A stretch of DNA of 15,737 nt from an uncultured Bacilli bacterium (GCA_934098345.1 CAKONX010000026.1:1-15737); one strand, 5' to 3'. Counted from the first letter of the stretch, positions 5,874 to 14,582 are shown. Notes: generated by a model not told the origin, from the letters alone. Numbers and translations: made by a program.

Positions 5874-7958
5874 TTATTTCAAGCTAAAGTCTATTTGACC
5901 ATTAAATTTATTAGCTTGAACACACTTTACTTCAATTTCATCTCCTATTTTATAAATCTTATTAGTTTTTCTACCTACTAGACGCATTACATCTTCTTGA
6001 TATATATAATAATCATCATTTAATTCTTCAACACTTAAAAGTCCTTCAACTAAATTATCAAGTTGAATAAATAGTCCATATTCTTGAACTCCACTTACCA
6101 TTCCTTTAAATGTTTCTCCAACATGACTTTCCATATATTCTGCCATTTTAACTTTATCAACTTCTCTTTCAGCTTCTACTGCTTTTAATTCACGATCACT
6201 TGATTGTTTACAGACATCAGGTAATACACCTTGAAAATACTCTTCAGTATTATTATTAGAAAAGAAAAATTCTCTTATTAGTCTATGAGTAAATAAATCA
6301 GGATATCTTCTAATTGGACTTGTAAAATGAGTGTAGTTTCTACTAGCAAGGCCAAAATGTCCGATATTTTCATAAGAATAATATGCTTTAGGCATGCTTC
6401 TAACAGCTAAAGATTTATAAAGAGGAGCTTCTTTTTCATCTAATTTTAGTTCACTTAATAGTTTTTGGAATGTATGCGGATTTATATTAGTGAACTTCCC
6501 TTTAATTTGTTTTCCATTAGCGTTACAGAAACTTATAAATGCACTTATTTTTTCTGGTTTAGGAGTATCATGTACACGGAAAATACCAGGTTTATCATTA
6601 TTGATAAAATGGCGAGCTACTGTTTCATTAGCAGCTATCATGAAGTCTTCTATCATTCTTTCAGCATCATATCTTTCACGTTTTTTAATATCTATTGCTT
6701 TACCTTTTTCATCACATATAATTTTTGCTTCGGTTATATCAAAATCACTTGCACCTCTTTTTGTTCTTTCAGCACGTATAATATGAGCAAGTTCATTCAT
6801 ATTCTTTAAAGTATCTGCAAATTCTTCATATCCTTCAGGTATAATGTTTTTCATAAGAATCTCATTAACACAGTCATAATTCATTTTCTTTTTAGATTTT
6901 ATTACTGATGGAAAAATATCATAATCAATTACTTTTCCTTTTTCATTAATAGTCATTTCACAAGTAATTGCACATCTATCTTCAAGTTCATTTAGGGAAC
7001 ATATTCCATTTGATAATTTATGTGGTAGCATTGGTATAACTGAATAAGCTAAGTATGAACTTGTTCCTCTTTCATAAGCATCTTTATCTAAACTTGTTTT
7101 ATATTTTACATAATAAGAAACATCAGCTATATGTACTCCTAAAACATAATTATCATCTTTATAATCTAAACTTATAGCATCATCGATATCTTTTGTATCA
7201 CAACCATCAATTGTAAATATTACTTTATCTCTTAAGTCAACTCTTGAAACTAAATCAGCTTTACTTACCGAATTAGGTATACTTTCAAGTTCTTCCATCG
7301 TTTCATCCGAAAATGGTGCAAAAATATCATGCTTTGCAGCGATAGTTAAAATATCAACGTTGGCATCATCTTTATGGCATATTTTTTTAGCAATATGAGC
7401 ATTATATTTTGTTTTATTAATAGCATCAAGTAATACTACTACTACAATCTCGCCTTCTACAACATTTTCGTAATCAATCTTTGGTATAACAAGTTCTAAA
7501 TTAAGTTTTTCATTAGGTACAAAAATTAGTCCTTTTTTATTTCTCGAAATAACTCCAACTATATTCTTTTCAGAACGTTTTAATATTTTTATTACTCTTC
7601 CTTCCGCTAAATCATTTTTAGTTTCAGGTTTTATAACTTCAACTAAAACATAGTCTCCATCTAAAGCAAAAGATACGTTTTTCTTAGATATAAATATATC
7701 TTTATCATCTTGTAATAAAAAAGCATTTCCTGTTGTTTTAACATCTATTTTACCTTTTTTAAAATTAGGGCATTTATCATACAAAATATATTTATTTTTC
7801 TTTGTCTGATATAAAACCATTTCATCAACTAATTCATATAGATAATTTTGTAAGGTACCAAGTTCTTCAGTGTTTTTCAAATTTAATCTATCATAAATTG
7901 TCATTACGTCTAATGCATCATATTCATCTTTTAATAAGTTAAGTATTTCATCTTTCAT
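5874..7958 (-). CDS. rnr: Ribonuclease R, 3'-5' exoribonuclease
   Basis: RNase R degrades structured RNA processively from the 3' end and helps clear non-stop mRNAs handled by trans-translation, which fits its coupling to smpB. The 694-residue protein has an N-terminal winged-helix region (about 1-60), two cold-shock-type RNA-binding domains (about 70-200), the RNB catalytic domain (about 235-565) and a C-terminal S1 domain (about 612-694). Catalytic aspartates appear in IDGCDTKDIDDAISL (Asp251, 257, 259, 260), and HFTSPIRRYPDLFTHRL (about 544-560) carries the conserved arginines. The protein stops right after S1, without the Lys-rich tail found in longer homologues. AGGTGATACT before ATG 7958 is the ribosome site. 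A terminator separates it from secG, and a separate -10 box lies just upstream. Confidence 0.97.
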   Translation of the reverse strand: MKDEILNLLKDEYDALDVMTIYDRLNLKNTEELGTLQNYLYELVDEMVLYQTKKNKYILYDKCPNFKKGKIDVKTTGNAFLLQDDKDIFISKKNVSFALDGDYVLVEVIKPETKNDLAEGRVIKILKRSEKNIVGVISRNKKGLIFVPNEKLNLELVIPKIDYENVVEGEIVVVVLLDAINKTKYNAHIAKKICHKDDANVDILTIAAKHDIFAPFSDETMEELESIPNSVSKADLVSRVDLRDKVIFTIDGCDTKDIDDAISLDYKDDNYVLGVHIADVSYYVKYKTSLDKDAYERGTSSYLAYSVIPMLPHKLSNGICSLNELEDRCAITCEMTINEKGKVIDYDIFPSVIKSKKKMNYDCVNEILMKNIIPEGYEEFADTLKNMNELAHIIRAERTKRGASDFDITEAKIICDEKGKAIDIKKRERYDAERMIEDFMIAANETVARHFINNDKPGIFRVHDTPKPEKISAFISFCNANGKQIKGKFTNINPHTFQKLLSELKLDEKEAPLYKSLAVRSMPKAYYSYENIGHFGLASRNYTHFTSPIRRYPDLFTHRLIREFFFSNNNTEEYFQGVLPDVCKQSSDRELKAVEAEREVDKVKMAEYMESHVGETFKGMVSGVQEYGLFIQLDNLVEGLLSVEELNDDYYIYQEDVMRLVGRKTNKIYKIGDEIEVKCVQANKFNGQIDFSLK

Positions 7959-7974
7959 AGTATCACCTATTCTA

Positions 7975-7980
7975 ATTATA
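7975..7980 (-). promoter_or_regulatory. Candidate -10 box of the rnr-smpB operon
   Basis: A perfect TATAAT on the minus strand lies between the secG terminator and rnr. No convincing -35 is present at 16-18 bases (the best is TGTACT). Only 16 bases separate the hexamer from ATG 7958, so a transcript from here would begin at about the AGGTGAT ribosome site. Confidence 0.45.
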
Positions 7981-7991
7981 AATCACAAAAT

Positions 7992-8016
7992 AAAAAAAGT
8001 ACATTTTTATGTACTT
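7992..8016 (-). terminator. Rho-independent terminator after secG
   Basis: On the minus strand AAGTACAT (8009-8016) pairs perfectly with ATGTACTT (7997-8004) around a four-A loop, and a run of seven T follows (7992-7998). It starts one base after the secG stop codon. Confidence 0.85.
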
Positions 8017-8017
8017 C

Positions 8018-8233
8018 TTATTGTAAATAAAGTATTAAGGAAATAACAAAAAATAAAATACCTAAAATCAAAGTCAAACGACTGATAAACAATTCAGCTC
8101 CTCTTTCCTTTTGATTTTGAAATAATTCAGCATTTCCACCAGAAATAATTTGTCCACCTGATTGTGCTTTATTACTTTGAAGTAATACTAATGCAATAAT
8201 TAAAACTGATATAATAATTAAAGCTGTTTCCAT
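8018..8233 (-). CDS. secG: Protein translocase subunit SecG
   Basis: SecG is the small non-essential membrane subunit of the SecYEG channel that assists SecA-driven export. The 71-residue protein has two hydrophobic segments (about 2-18, TALIIISVLIIALVLLQS, and about 49-70, SRLTLILGILFFVISLILYL) joined by a Gly/Ser/Gln-rich loop (KAQSGGQIISGGNAELF), the typical SecG pattern. A GTG at 8242 could add three residues, but the ribosome site AGGTGA (8239-8244) overlaps it and lies five bases from ATG 8233, so ATG 8233 is preferred. It has its own extended -10 promoter and a strong terminator, so it is probably monocistronic although it heads the conserved secG-rnr-smpB block. Confidence 0.95.
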   Translation of the reverse strand: METALIIISVLIIALVLLQSNKAQSGGQIISGGNAELFQNQKERGAELFISRLTLILGILFFVISLILYLQ

Positions 8234-8256
8234 ATAATTCACCTGATTTCTTTAAT

Positions 8257-8285
8257 AATTTAACATACTTTCCTTGTTTGTTCAA
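8257..8285 (-). promoter_or_regulatory. Promoter of secG
   Basis: On the minus strand TTGAAC (8280-8285) and an extended -10 TGTTAAATT (hexamer 8257-8262) have a 17-base spacer. The -35 is flanked by a short inverted repeat CTTG...CAAG (8273-8286), possibly chance in this AT-rich gap. Confidence 0.6.
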
Positions 8286-8356
8286 GAAAAAATAATAAAA
8301 AACTGTACTTAATACTATACAACATTTATAAATATTAATCAATTATTATTTTTCAA

Positions 8357-8386
8357 TTGTAAAATAATACTTATATATGATATAAT
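8357..8386 (+). promoter_or_regulatory. Promoter of the femX-like gene
   Basis: TTGTAA (8357-8362, 4 of 6), an 18-base spacer and an extended -10 TGATATAAT (hexamer 8381-8386). Transcription would start near 8393, giving a leader of about 26 bases. It diverges from the secG promoter. Confidence 0.65.
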
Positions 8387-8418
8387 TTTTCATAGATAGA
8401 ATAAAGAGAGGCTTATAT

Positions 8419-9657
8419 ATGAAAATAGTAGAATTAACAAATATTCAATTTGACGAATTTGCTAAATTTCATCCACTTAATAACTATTGTCAAACAAGTA
8501 AATATGCTTTAGTTATGAGTGAATATGGATATAATTATGAATATATTGGATTTGTAGATGATAACAATAATATAAAAGCAGCCTCACTTATATTAACAAA
8601 AAGAATAACTAGTAGAACTAAATATGGATATGCTCCTAAAGGATTCTTAATTAATTATTATGATCAACAATTATTAAAAGATTTCTTAATCTGCTTAAGA
8701 AGATATTATAAAAAAAGAAACTTTATATTTATAAAATTCAATCCTGAAATCATTATTGGAGAGACTTCTAAAGATAAAAATTTCCAAATGAATTATAATG
8801 GAAACGTTAGACTTATTGATGAATTAAAAGCCATGAATGTTAAAAGAAGACTTGAATTACAAGAATTTGATTTAATGCAACCAAAATTTAATGCTTATAT
8901 AAATTTAAATAAATATGATTTTTCTAAATTAAATAGAAACTATAGAAAAAAAATTAAACATGGTTTAAATAAAGGTTTAAGTTTAGTTTTAGGTGGACCT
9001 AAAGATATAGATATATTATATAGTTTTATTAAAGATAAAACTTCTAGACCTATATCTTATTATAGAAACATATATAACGTTTTTAATCGTGACAATTCAA
9101 TTGATTTAGTTATGGTTAAAGTAGATTATCAACAATACTTAGAAAATGTAAGAGATATTTATGCTAAAGAGCAATTAAATAATGATAATTGGAATATGAT
9201 AATTCAAACAGATCCAAGAAAGAAAAATTTAAATGCTAAAATTGACAGTGATAAAAAACTTCAAGGATATAAAGATGAAATAATTAAAGCAACAGCTGGA
9301 TTAAAAAAACATAAAACCGAAATTATTGCTGCCGCATTAGTTATTAAGCACTTTAATAGAGTATCAATTTTTATAAGTGGTTTTTCAAAGGAACATGCTC
9401 ATTTAAATCCAAATCATTTCCTTTATTATTCAATACTTGAAAGATATAAACCATATTTTAATTTCTGTGATATGAACGGAGTTACTGGAAACTTTACTAA
9501 AGAAAGTGCTTATCATGGTTTAAACGAATTTAAAATTAAATTTAATCCAACTATATATGAATTTATTGGTGAATTCGACCTTATAGTAAGTGATCGTATA
9601 TTTAAAAAATTAATTAAAACAAGCTTCATTGAAGATGAGTTTAATAAACATAAATAG
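8419..9657 (+). CDS. FemA/FemX/MurM-type peptidoglycan bridge aminoacyltransferase
   Basis: Enzymes of this family transfer amino acids from aminoacyl-tRNA to the stem-peptide lysine of lipid II at the inner face of the membrane, building the interpeptide bridge. The 412-residue protein has the usual family length and order: an N-terminal acyltransferase-like domain with YGYAPKGFLINY (about 69-80), a second such domain (from about 155, LNKYDFSKLNRNYRKKIKHG), a helical arm inserted near 237-300 (Lys/Asp/Glu-rich), and the C-terminal signature DMNGVTGNFT...GLNEFKIKFNPTIYEFIGEFDL (about 351-388). Start: AGAGAGG at 8405-8411, seven bases before ATG. It implies a walled cell with a branched stem peptide. 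Which amino acid is added, and whether it is the first or a later residue, cannot be read from the sequence. It ends in a strong terminator. Confidence 0.93.
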   Translation: MKIVELTNIQFDEFAKFHPLNNYCQTSKYALVMSEYGYNYEYIGFVDDNNNIKAASLILTKRITSRTKYGYAPKGFLINYYDQQLLKDFLICLRRYYKKRNFIFIKFNPEIIIGETSKDKNFQMNYNGNVRLIDELKAMNVKRRLELQEFDLMQPKFNAYINLNKYDFSKLNRNYRKKIKHGLNKGLSLVLGGPKDIDILYSFIKDKTSRPISYYRNIYNVFNRDNSIDLVMVKVDYQQYLENVRDIYAKEQLNNDNWNMIIQTDPRKKNLNAKIDSDKKLQGYKDEIIKATAGLKKHKTEIIAAALVIKHFNRVSIFISGFSKEHAHLNPNHFLYYSILERYKPYFNFCDMNGVTGNFTKESAYHGLNEFKIKFNPTIYEFIGEFDLIVSDRIFKKLIKTSFIEDEFNKHK

Positions 9658-9681
9658 AGTAATTTTTTTACTCTATTTTTT
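9655..9681 (+). terminator. Rho-independent terminator after the femX-like gene
   Basis: TAGAGTAA (9655-9662) pairs perfectly with TTACTCTA (9668-9675) around five T, followed by six T (9676-9681). The TAG stop codon of the gene is the first three bases of the stem. Confidence 0.85.
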
Positions 9682-9687
9682 ATATAT

Positions 9688-9693
9688 TATAAT
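9688..9693 (+). promoter_or_regulatory. TATAAT abutting the start codon of the small protein gene
   Basis: A perfect TATAAT ends directly before ATG 9694. As a -10 it would start transcription near 9700, inside the annotated frame. The overlapping TATATT at 9683-9688 would instead start it at about 9694-9695, giving a leaderless message. No good -35 is seen at either spacing. Confidence 0.3.
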
Positions 9694-10071
9694 ATGAAAG
9701 ATAGGCCATTATATTTAAATCCAAAAACCTATACTCTATCTGCTTTAATAATTGGTTATGCTCTTCTTGGAGATTATACGGCTAATGAACAAAATGCAAT
9801 TGGGAACTGGCTTATGACTATTTCCCAAATTTTAGAATGCAATTCAGCAATTCAGCAGGCAATTGAAGAAAAATATCAAGGCTATACTTTTAATATTAAT
9901 TCCAAACAATTTAAAAGTGGTGGAAGTCCATATATGAATAATCCACCAATTATTGATTTTCCTGATCCTAGTGATCAAGAAATAGAAGATATAAAAAAAG
10001 TTTTACAAAATATGATTAAAAAACTTGATGAAATAAAGAAAAAATGTGATAAAGATAGTAAACAAAGCTAA
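9694..10071 (+). CDS. Uncharacterised small protein with N-terminal hydrophobic segment
   Basis: I do not recognise a named family. The 125-residue product has a hydrophobic stretch near 12-28 (TYTLSALIIGYALLGDY) that could be a membrane anchor, then a polar helical part with ANEQNAIGNWLM and ECNSAIQQAIEEK, a Gly/Pro/Asn-rich linker (about 74-94, including SGGSPYMNNPPII), and a charged C-terminal helix (about 95-121, likely coiled coil) ending Lys-rich. The composition is coherent and it fills the gap between femX and typA exactly, so it looks like a real gene. The start is odd: no Shine-Dalgarno sequence precedes ATG 9694, the femX terminator ends 12 bases upstream, and TATAAT abuts the ATG. 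It could be leaderless, be expressed by read-through, or start elsewhere. Confidence 0.75.
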   Translation: MKDRPLYLNPKTYTLSALIIGYALLGDYTANEQNAIGNWLMTISQILECNSAIQQAIEEKYQGYTFNINSKQFKSGGSPYMNNPPIIDFPDPSDQEIEDIKKVLQNMIKKLDEIKKKCDKDSKQS

Positions 10072-10096
10072 AAAAAACAGAAATTACTTTCTGTTT
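10071..10096 (-). terminator. Terminator of typA, shared gap with the convergent small gene
   Basis: AAACAGAAA (10075-10083) and TTTCTGTTT (10088-10096) form a perfect 9-bp stem with a 4-base loop. On the minus strand it is followed by a long T run (10071-10077), ideal for typA. On the plus strand the tail is weaker (only TTTATTCT), so termination of the small gene is less certain. Confidence 0.85.
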
Positions 10097-11892
10097 ATTC
10101 TAAATCTTTCATTTGGATCTAATATTGCTTTACGTAAACGAATATCATCAGGAGTTACTTCAACATATTCATCATCTTCAATGAATTCTAGAGCTTCTTC
10201 TAATGTAAATGTTCTAGGTTTAATTAAAGCTATAGCATCATCAGATCCACTTGCACGAGTATTAGTTAATTGTTTATTTTTACAAGGGTTAACATTTAAA
10301 TCATTATCACGATTATTTATACCTATAATCATACCAACATAAACATCTGTAGCTGGTCCAACAATTAATTGACCTCTATCTTGTAAATTATATAAAGAGA
10401 ATCCTAAAGTTTTTCCTGCTTCCATGGATACAAGAACTCCATTTTTACGAGTAGTAAGCTCTCCGGCATATGGTTTATAATCTTCAAAAGATCTAACCAT
10501 AATACCTTCACCTTTAGTATTAGTTATAAATGATGAACGGTATCCAATTAAACCACGAGTTGGAGCAGAGAATACTAAATTAGTAGTTCCATCTTCTGTA
10601 GTTGTCATTGATTGAAGCATACCTTTTCTCTCTTGTAAATCACTTATAATAGTTGATGCATAATCACTTGGAGTATTAATAATAACAGTTTCGAATGGTT
10701 CACATTTTTTACCATCTATTTCTTTAAATAAAACTTGTGGTTTAGATACAGATAGTTCATATCCTTCTCTTCTCATATTTTCAAGTAAAATAGATAAGTG
10801 TAATTCACCTCTACCAGAAACTTTATATCCATCTGAATTTGGTAATTCTTCTACTTCAAGTCCAACATTTGTTTCAAGTTCTTTATCTAATCTATCTTTG
10901 ATATGTCTACTTGTTAAGAATTTTCCACTTCTACCAGCGAATGGTGAATTATTTACTAAAAAGTTCATAGAAAGTGTTGGTTTATCAATATGAATTGGAG
11001 GAAGAGGATTTACATCTCCATGTTCACATACTGTATCACCAATAGAAATATGATTACATCCAGCAATAGTAACAATATCACCATAGAAAGCTTCATTCTT
11101 TTCAACTTTTTTAAGGCCTTCATTAACAAATAACTTACTTATTTTAAAGCTTGTTACTTCGCCATCATTTTTAACTAAAGTAACAGTTTCATTAGTTTTA
11201 ATTTTACCAGATTTAATTCTACCTATTCCAAGTCTTCCAATATATTCATCATATGCAAGTGAAGATATTTGCATTTGTAATTTATCATTTTCATTTCCTT
11301 CATAAGGTTTAACTTGTTTTAAAATAGTTTCTAAAAGTGGAGTTATTGTTTTATCTCCTAAATCATTTGGATCAAGTGTTGCTATTCCTTGTTTTGCTAT
11401 ACCATATACAATTGGGAAATCAAGTTGCTCATCTGTTGCATTTAAATCACAGAATAAGTCAAAAGTCATATTAACAACTTCTTCAACACGGGCATCTTTT
11501 TTATCTATCTTATTAATAAATAAAATTGGTCTTAAATTTTGTTCCAATGCTTTCTTTAAAACGAATTTAGTTTGAGGCATTGGTCCTTCTTGAGAATCAA
11601 CTAATAAAATAACTGTATCAACAGTTTTGATAACTCTTTCAACTTCACTTGAAAAGTCAGCATGTCCTGGAGTATCAACTATATTAATCTTATAGTCTTT
11701 ATATCTAATTGCACAGTTTTTTGAATATATTGTGATTCCTCTTTCTCTTTCTATATCATCACTGTCCATTACACAATCAACAACTTCTTCCCTTTCTGAG
11801 AAAGCACCACTTTGAGCAAGTAATGCATCAACTAATGTACTTTTACCAGCATCGACATGGGCAACAACAGCAACATTAATAATTTTATCCAT
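10084..11892 (-). CDS. typA: Ribosome-associated GTPase TypA/BipA
   Basis: TypA/BipA is an EF-G-like translational GTPase that binds 70S ribosomes and supports ribosome assembly and growth under stress or cold. The 602-residue protein matches the usual length of about 610. Motifs: P-loop AHVDAGKST (11-19), switch I RGITI (51-55), DTPGHADF (73-80) and NKID (127-130). The C-terminal part carries GRGELHLSILLENMRREGYE and SKPQVLFKEIDG. An upstream ATG at 11967 would add 25 residues with no family similarity; AAGGAAGTG at 11898-11906, five bases before ATG 11892, decides the start. It is monocistronic between its own promoter and a strong terminator and diverges from the YfhO-type gene. The TAA stop lies in the terminator loop. 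Confidence 0.97.
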   Translation of the reverse strand: MDKIINVAVVAHVDAGKSTLVDALLAQSGAFSEREEVVDCVMDSDDIERERGITIYSKNCAIRYKDYKINIVDTPGHADFSSEVERVIKTVDTVILLVDSQEGPMPQTKFVLKKALEQNLRPILFINKIDKKDARVEEVVNMTFDLFCDLNATDEQLDFPIVYGIAKQGIATLDPNDLGDKTITPLLETILKQVKPYEGNENDKLQMQISSLAYDEYIGRLGIGRIKSGKIKTNETVTLVKNDGEVTSFKISKLFVNEGLKKVEKNEAFYGDIVTIAGCNHISIGDTVCEHGDVNPLPPIHIDKPTLSMNFLVNNSPFAGRSGKFLTSRHIKDRLDKELETNVGLEVEELPNSDGYKVSGRGELHLSILLENMRREGYELSVSKPQVLFKEIDGKKCEPFETVIINTPSDYASTIISDLQERKGMLQSMTTTEDGTTNLVFSAPTRGLIGYRSSFITNTKGEGIMVRSFEDYKPYAGELTTRKNGVLVSMEAGKTLGFSLYNLQDRGQLIVGPATDVYVGMIIGINNRDNDLNVNPCKNKQLTNTRASGSDDAIALIKPRTFTLEEALEFIEDDEYVEVTPDDIRLRKAILDPNERFRINRK

Positions 11893-11921
11893 ATAAACAC
11901 TTCCTTTTTTATAACTACTAA

Positions 11922-11950
11922 ATATTACTACAAAATGGCATATTTTGCAA
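11922..11950 (-). promoter_or_regulatory. Candidate promoter of typA
   Basis: On the minus strand TTGCAA (11945-11950, 4 of 6), a 17-base spacer and TAATAT (11922-11927, 4 of 6). The leader to ATG 11892 would be about 23 bases. Confidence 0.5.
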
Positions 11951-11990
11951 GAAAAACTTAAAACCACTTCTTATATTAAATAAAATAAGT

Positions 11991-11996
11991 TATAAT
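11991..11996 (+). promoter_or_regulatory. Candidate -10 box of the yfhO-type gene
   Basis: A perfect TATAAT lies 15 bases before ATG 12012. The best -35 at 17 bases is a poor TTCTTA (11968-11973). Transcription would start near 12003, at the AGGTGAT ribosome site itself, giving a leader of about 9 bases. Confidence 0.45.
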
Positions 11997-12011
11997 TATA
12001 TAGGTGATAAT

Positions 12012-14582
12012 ATGCTTAATAAACTAACAAAATTTATTAAACAAAACAAATCTATAGTGATTACTTTTCTTGTTACTTTATTTGCAATAGGTTTTGTATA
12101 TAATTTAAATAAGGTTACTCCATTTGGTGATAGATCTCTTTTATGTGTTGATTTCTTTCATCAATATGGTCCAATGTTAGGTGGACTTTATAATAAGGTT
12201 ACAAAGTTTGAAAATATTATTTACTCTTTTAATATTGGTTTAGGCATTCCCTTTTTTAGAAACTTCTTTAATTATTTATCCAGCCCTTTTAATATATTAA
12301 TATTTTTGTTCACAAAGAAGACTTTATTAACATCATTTTCTTTAATAATCGGTCTAAAATCAGTTTGTGCAGCATCAACAATGGTATACTATTTAAATAA
12401 AAAATTTAAAGAAAATAGTTTAACATTTATACCTTTAAGCATTGCTTATGGATTATCTCAATATTTTATTGCCTATTATTGGAATATAATGTGGCTAGAT
12501 GGAATGGTTTTACTTCCGTTAATAGTTTTGGGAATAGAATCAATTGTTAATGAAAAGAAATGGAAACTTTATTTTGTATCTTTAGCAATTATGTTATTTT
12601 CAAATTATTTTATAGGATATATGATATGCATATTTTCTTGCCTTTATTTCTTTTTATATTTAATTTATAAAACCAAATTTGATCTAAAAAATATAAAAGT
12701 GACTTTAAAATTTGTTTTTGAAAGAATAAAAGTGTTTGCTTTTGCTTCTCTTATGTCTGGAGCTATTATTGCTGTATTTTTACTTCCGATGTTTAAATCA
12801 ATGTTTACAATATCAGCAACAGGTGGTGATATTCCTTCAACACAATATTATTTATTTTCAGTAAGAGACTTTTTAGAATCACATCTTACTGGTGTTAAAA
12901 CTACTGTATTTGCAAGTGATGAAATAACTTCACCAAATATTTCTTGCGGAATATTAGTACTTGCTTTAGCAATAATGTTCTTTATAAACCCTAAAATAAA
13001 AATTAAAACTAAAGTAATCTATTCTTTATTAATTGGATCTTTAATATTTTCGTTCTTTAACCCAGCAGCTGATTATATAATGCATGCGTTCCATGTTCCA
13101 AATGATTTACCTTATAGATATTCATTTCTATATTCATTTTTACTGGTTGTCATATCTGCTTATTCATTGAAAAATATAAAAGAAATGAACTTTTTAGTAA
13201 TTACTATCATATATTTATTGTCAATTACTGGATTACTTTATTTAGCATTAAATTCATGGGCAGGCATAGAAAACAATATGTTGTTCATAAATATGATTTT
13301 ATTAACAATATTTTTTATTCTTTATGTAATTTATCATTTCTTTAATAAATATAAAATTCATGTACTTATAGGTATTATATTATTTTCAACAATAAATTCA
13401 ATAATAGCAACAAATTATAATTGGAATATTACTCAAGAAATAAAAAACTTTTATGAATACTATAATGAAACAAATAAAAATATAGATTATTTGAAAAATT
13501 ATGATAAAGAAAAATTCTATAGAGTTGAATCTATTAACATGTTAACTTTAAATGATGGTGACTGGTATGATTACAATGGTGTTAATGTTTTCTCTTCTAT
13601 GGCTTATGAAAGTATGGCAAAATTTCAGAATAAATTAGGAATACCTGGAAATGGAATTAATAGTTATTATTATCAACAAACAACTCCTGTATATGATCTT
13701 TTATTTGATATAAAATATATTCTAGGAACAAGCAATGACTATACAAGATATAAAAGTATTAATGAAGAAAATAATATTCAAGAATTTAAATACACAAATG
13801 GTCTTATCTTTGGAGTAAAGAATGAATTACTAAATACTTATACAGAAGAACAAAATCCTTTTACTTTACAAAATGAAATAATGTATAATTCAACAGGAAC
13901 AAATAATATATTTACTAAATCAAAGTATTTAAAAAATGAAGAAATTTACGATGATCATGCAGGAGCAATTATAAAATTTACATACAAAAACAACTATGAT
14001 AATATGTATTTCTTTACTAATAGTAGTTTTATAAAATTCTTTATAATTGGAGAAACATTATATTATTTAGATCCTGATTATGCCAAATTAACAAATGGAT
14101 GTCCTAGTCTAGAATATACATATGTTGATGACTATAGTGAAAAAAGAATTATAAATATTCTTTCAACCAGTGATACTATTGATATTACGGTTGGTTATAG
14201 TAATTATTATAAAAATGAATTTTTGCTATATGACTTTAATCACGCTTTATTTGAAAAAGCTTTTGAATATTTAGAAAATTACAAATTTGAATATACTAAA
14301 TTTAAAAATAGTGATATTGAAGGAAATATTACATTAGATGAAAATATGTTAGTATATACATCAATTCCTTATGATGAAGGTTGGAACGTTTATATTGATG
14401 GAGAAAAAATAAAAACTCAAGCATTTGGAACTTCTTTATTGGTATTTAAATGTGATAAAGGAAAACATAAAATAGTTTTAAAATATAGTCCTCCAATGAT
14501 TAAAGAAGGATTCATAATATCTATTGCAAGTATAATAATTTTAATAATAAGAAAAAAAGTAATTAAGCTATTTAAAGTTTAA
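12012..14582 (+). CDS. YfhO family membrane protein, probable GT-C type glycosyltransferase
   Basis: This is an 856-residue polytopic membrane protein. Residues 1-470 hold many hydrophobic segments (first near 14-32), and the early loop has FGDRSLLCVDFFHQYGPML (about 38-56); the Asp-aromatic-His-Gln-Tyr arrangement is the expected conserved site of YfhO proteins and resembles the acidic first loop of GT-C transferases. About 480-830 is a large extracytoplasmic domain that closes with the family-like stretch YDEGWNVYIDGEKI...DKGKHKIVLKYSP, then one last membrane helix (about 831-846) and a basic tail. In Bacillus subtilis YfhO is linked to glycosylation of lipoteichoic acid from undecaprenyl-phosphate sugar; the same role here is inference. 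AGGTGAT (12002-12008) supports the start. It diverges from typA and overlaps the convergent lipid kinase gene by 4 bases. Confidence 0.88.
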   Translation: MLNKLTKFIKQNKSIVITFLVTLFAIGFVYNLNKVTPFGDRSLLCVDFFHQYGPMLGGLYNKVTKFENIIYSFNIGLGIPFFRNFFNYLSSPFNILIFLFTKKTLLTSFSLIIGLKSVCAASTMVYYLNKKFKENSLTFIPLSIAYGLSQYFIAYYWNIMWLDGMVLLPLIVLGIESIVNEKKWKLYFVSLAIMLFSNYFIGYMICIFSCLYFFLYLIYKTKFDLKNIKVTLKFVFERIKVFAFASLMSGAIIAVFLLPMFKSMFTISATGGDIPSTQYYLFSVRDFLESHLTGVKTTVFASDEITSPNISCGILVLALAIMFFINPKIKIKTKVIYSLLIGSLIFSFFNPAADYIMHAFHVPNDLPYRYSFLYSFLLVVISAYSLKNIKEMNFLVITIIYLLSITGLLYLALNSWAGIENNMLFINMILLTIFFILYVIYHFFNKYKIHVLIGIILFSTINSIIATNYNWNITQEIKNFYEYYNETNKNIDYLKNYDKEKFYRVESINMLTLNDGDWYDYNGVNVFSSMAYESMAKFQNKLGIPGNGINSYYYQQTTPVYDLLFDIKYILGTSNDYTRYKSINEENNIQEFKYTNGLIFGVKNELLNTYTEEQNPFTLQNEIMYNSTGTNNIFTKSKYLKNEEIYDDHAGAIIKFTYKNNYDNMYFFTNSSFIKFFIIGETLYYLDPDYAKLTNGCPSLEYTYVDDYSEKRIINILSTSDTIDITVGYSNYYKNEFLLYDFNHALFEKAFEYLENYKFEYTKFKNSDIEGNITLDENMLVYTSIPYDEGWNVYIDGEKIKTQAFGTSLLVFKCDKGKHKIVLKYSPPMIKEGFIISIASIIILIIRKKVIKLFKV

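Noticed and set aside
6465..6809. Two overlapping plus-strand frames opposite rnr.
   Set aside because: They are antisense shadows of the RNB catalytic domain, with compositions typical of reverse-frame AT-rich code.
8273..8286. Inverted repeat CTTG-N6-CAAG over the secG -35, a possible operator.
   Set aside because: Four-base arms are expected by chance in an AT-rich gap and no second copy was seen.
10046..10342. Plus-strand frame of 98 codons spanning the end of the small gene and the 3' end of typA.
   Set aside because: It is antisense to the conserved TypA C-terminus and contains the typA terminator; Ser/Arg-rich shadow sequence.
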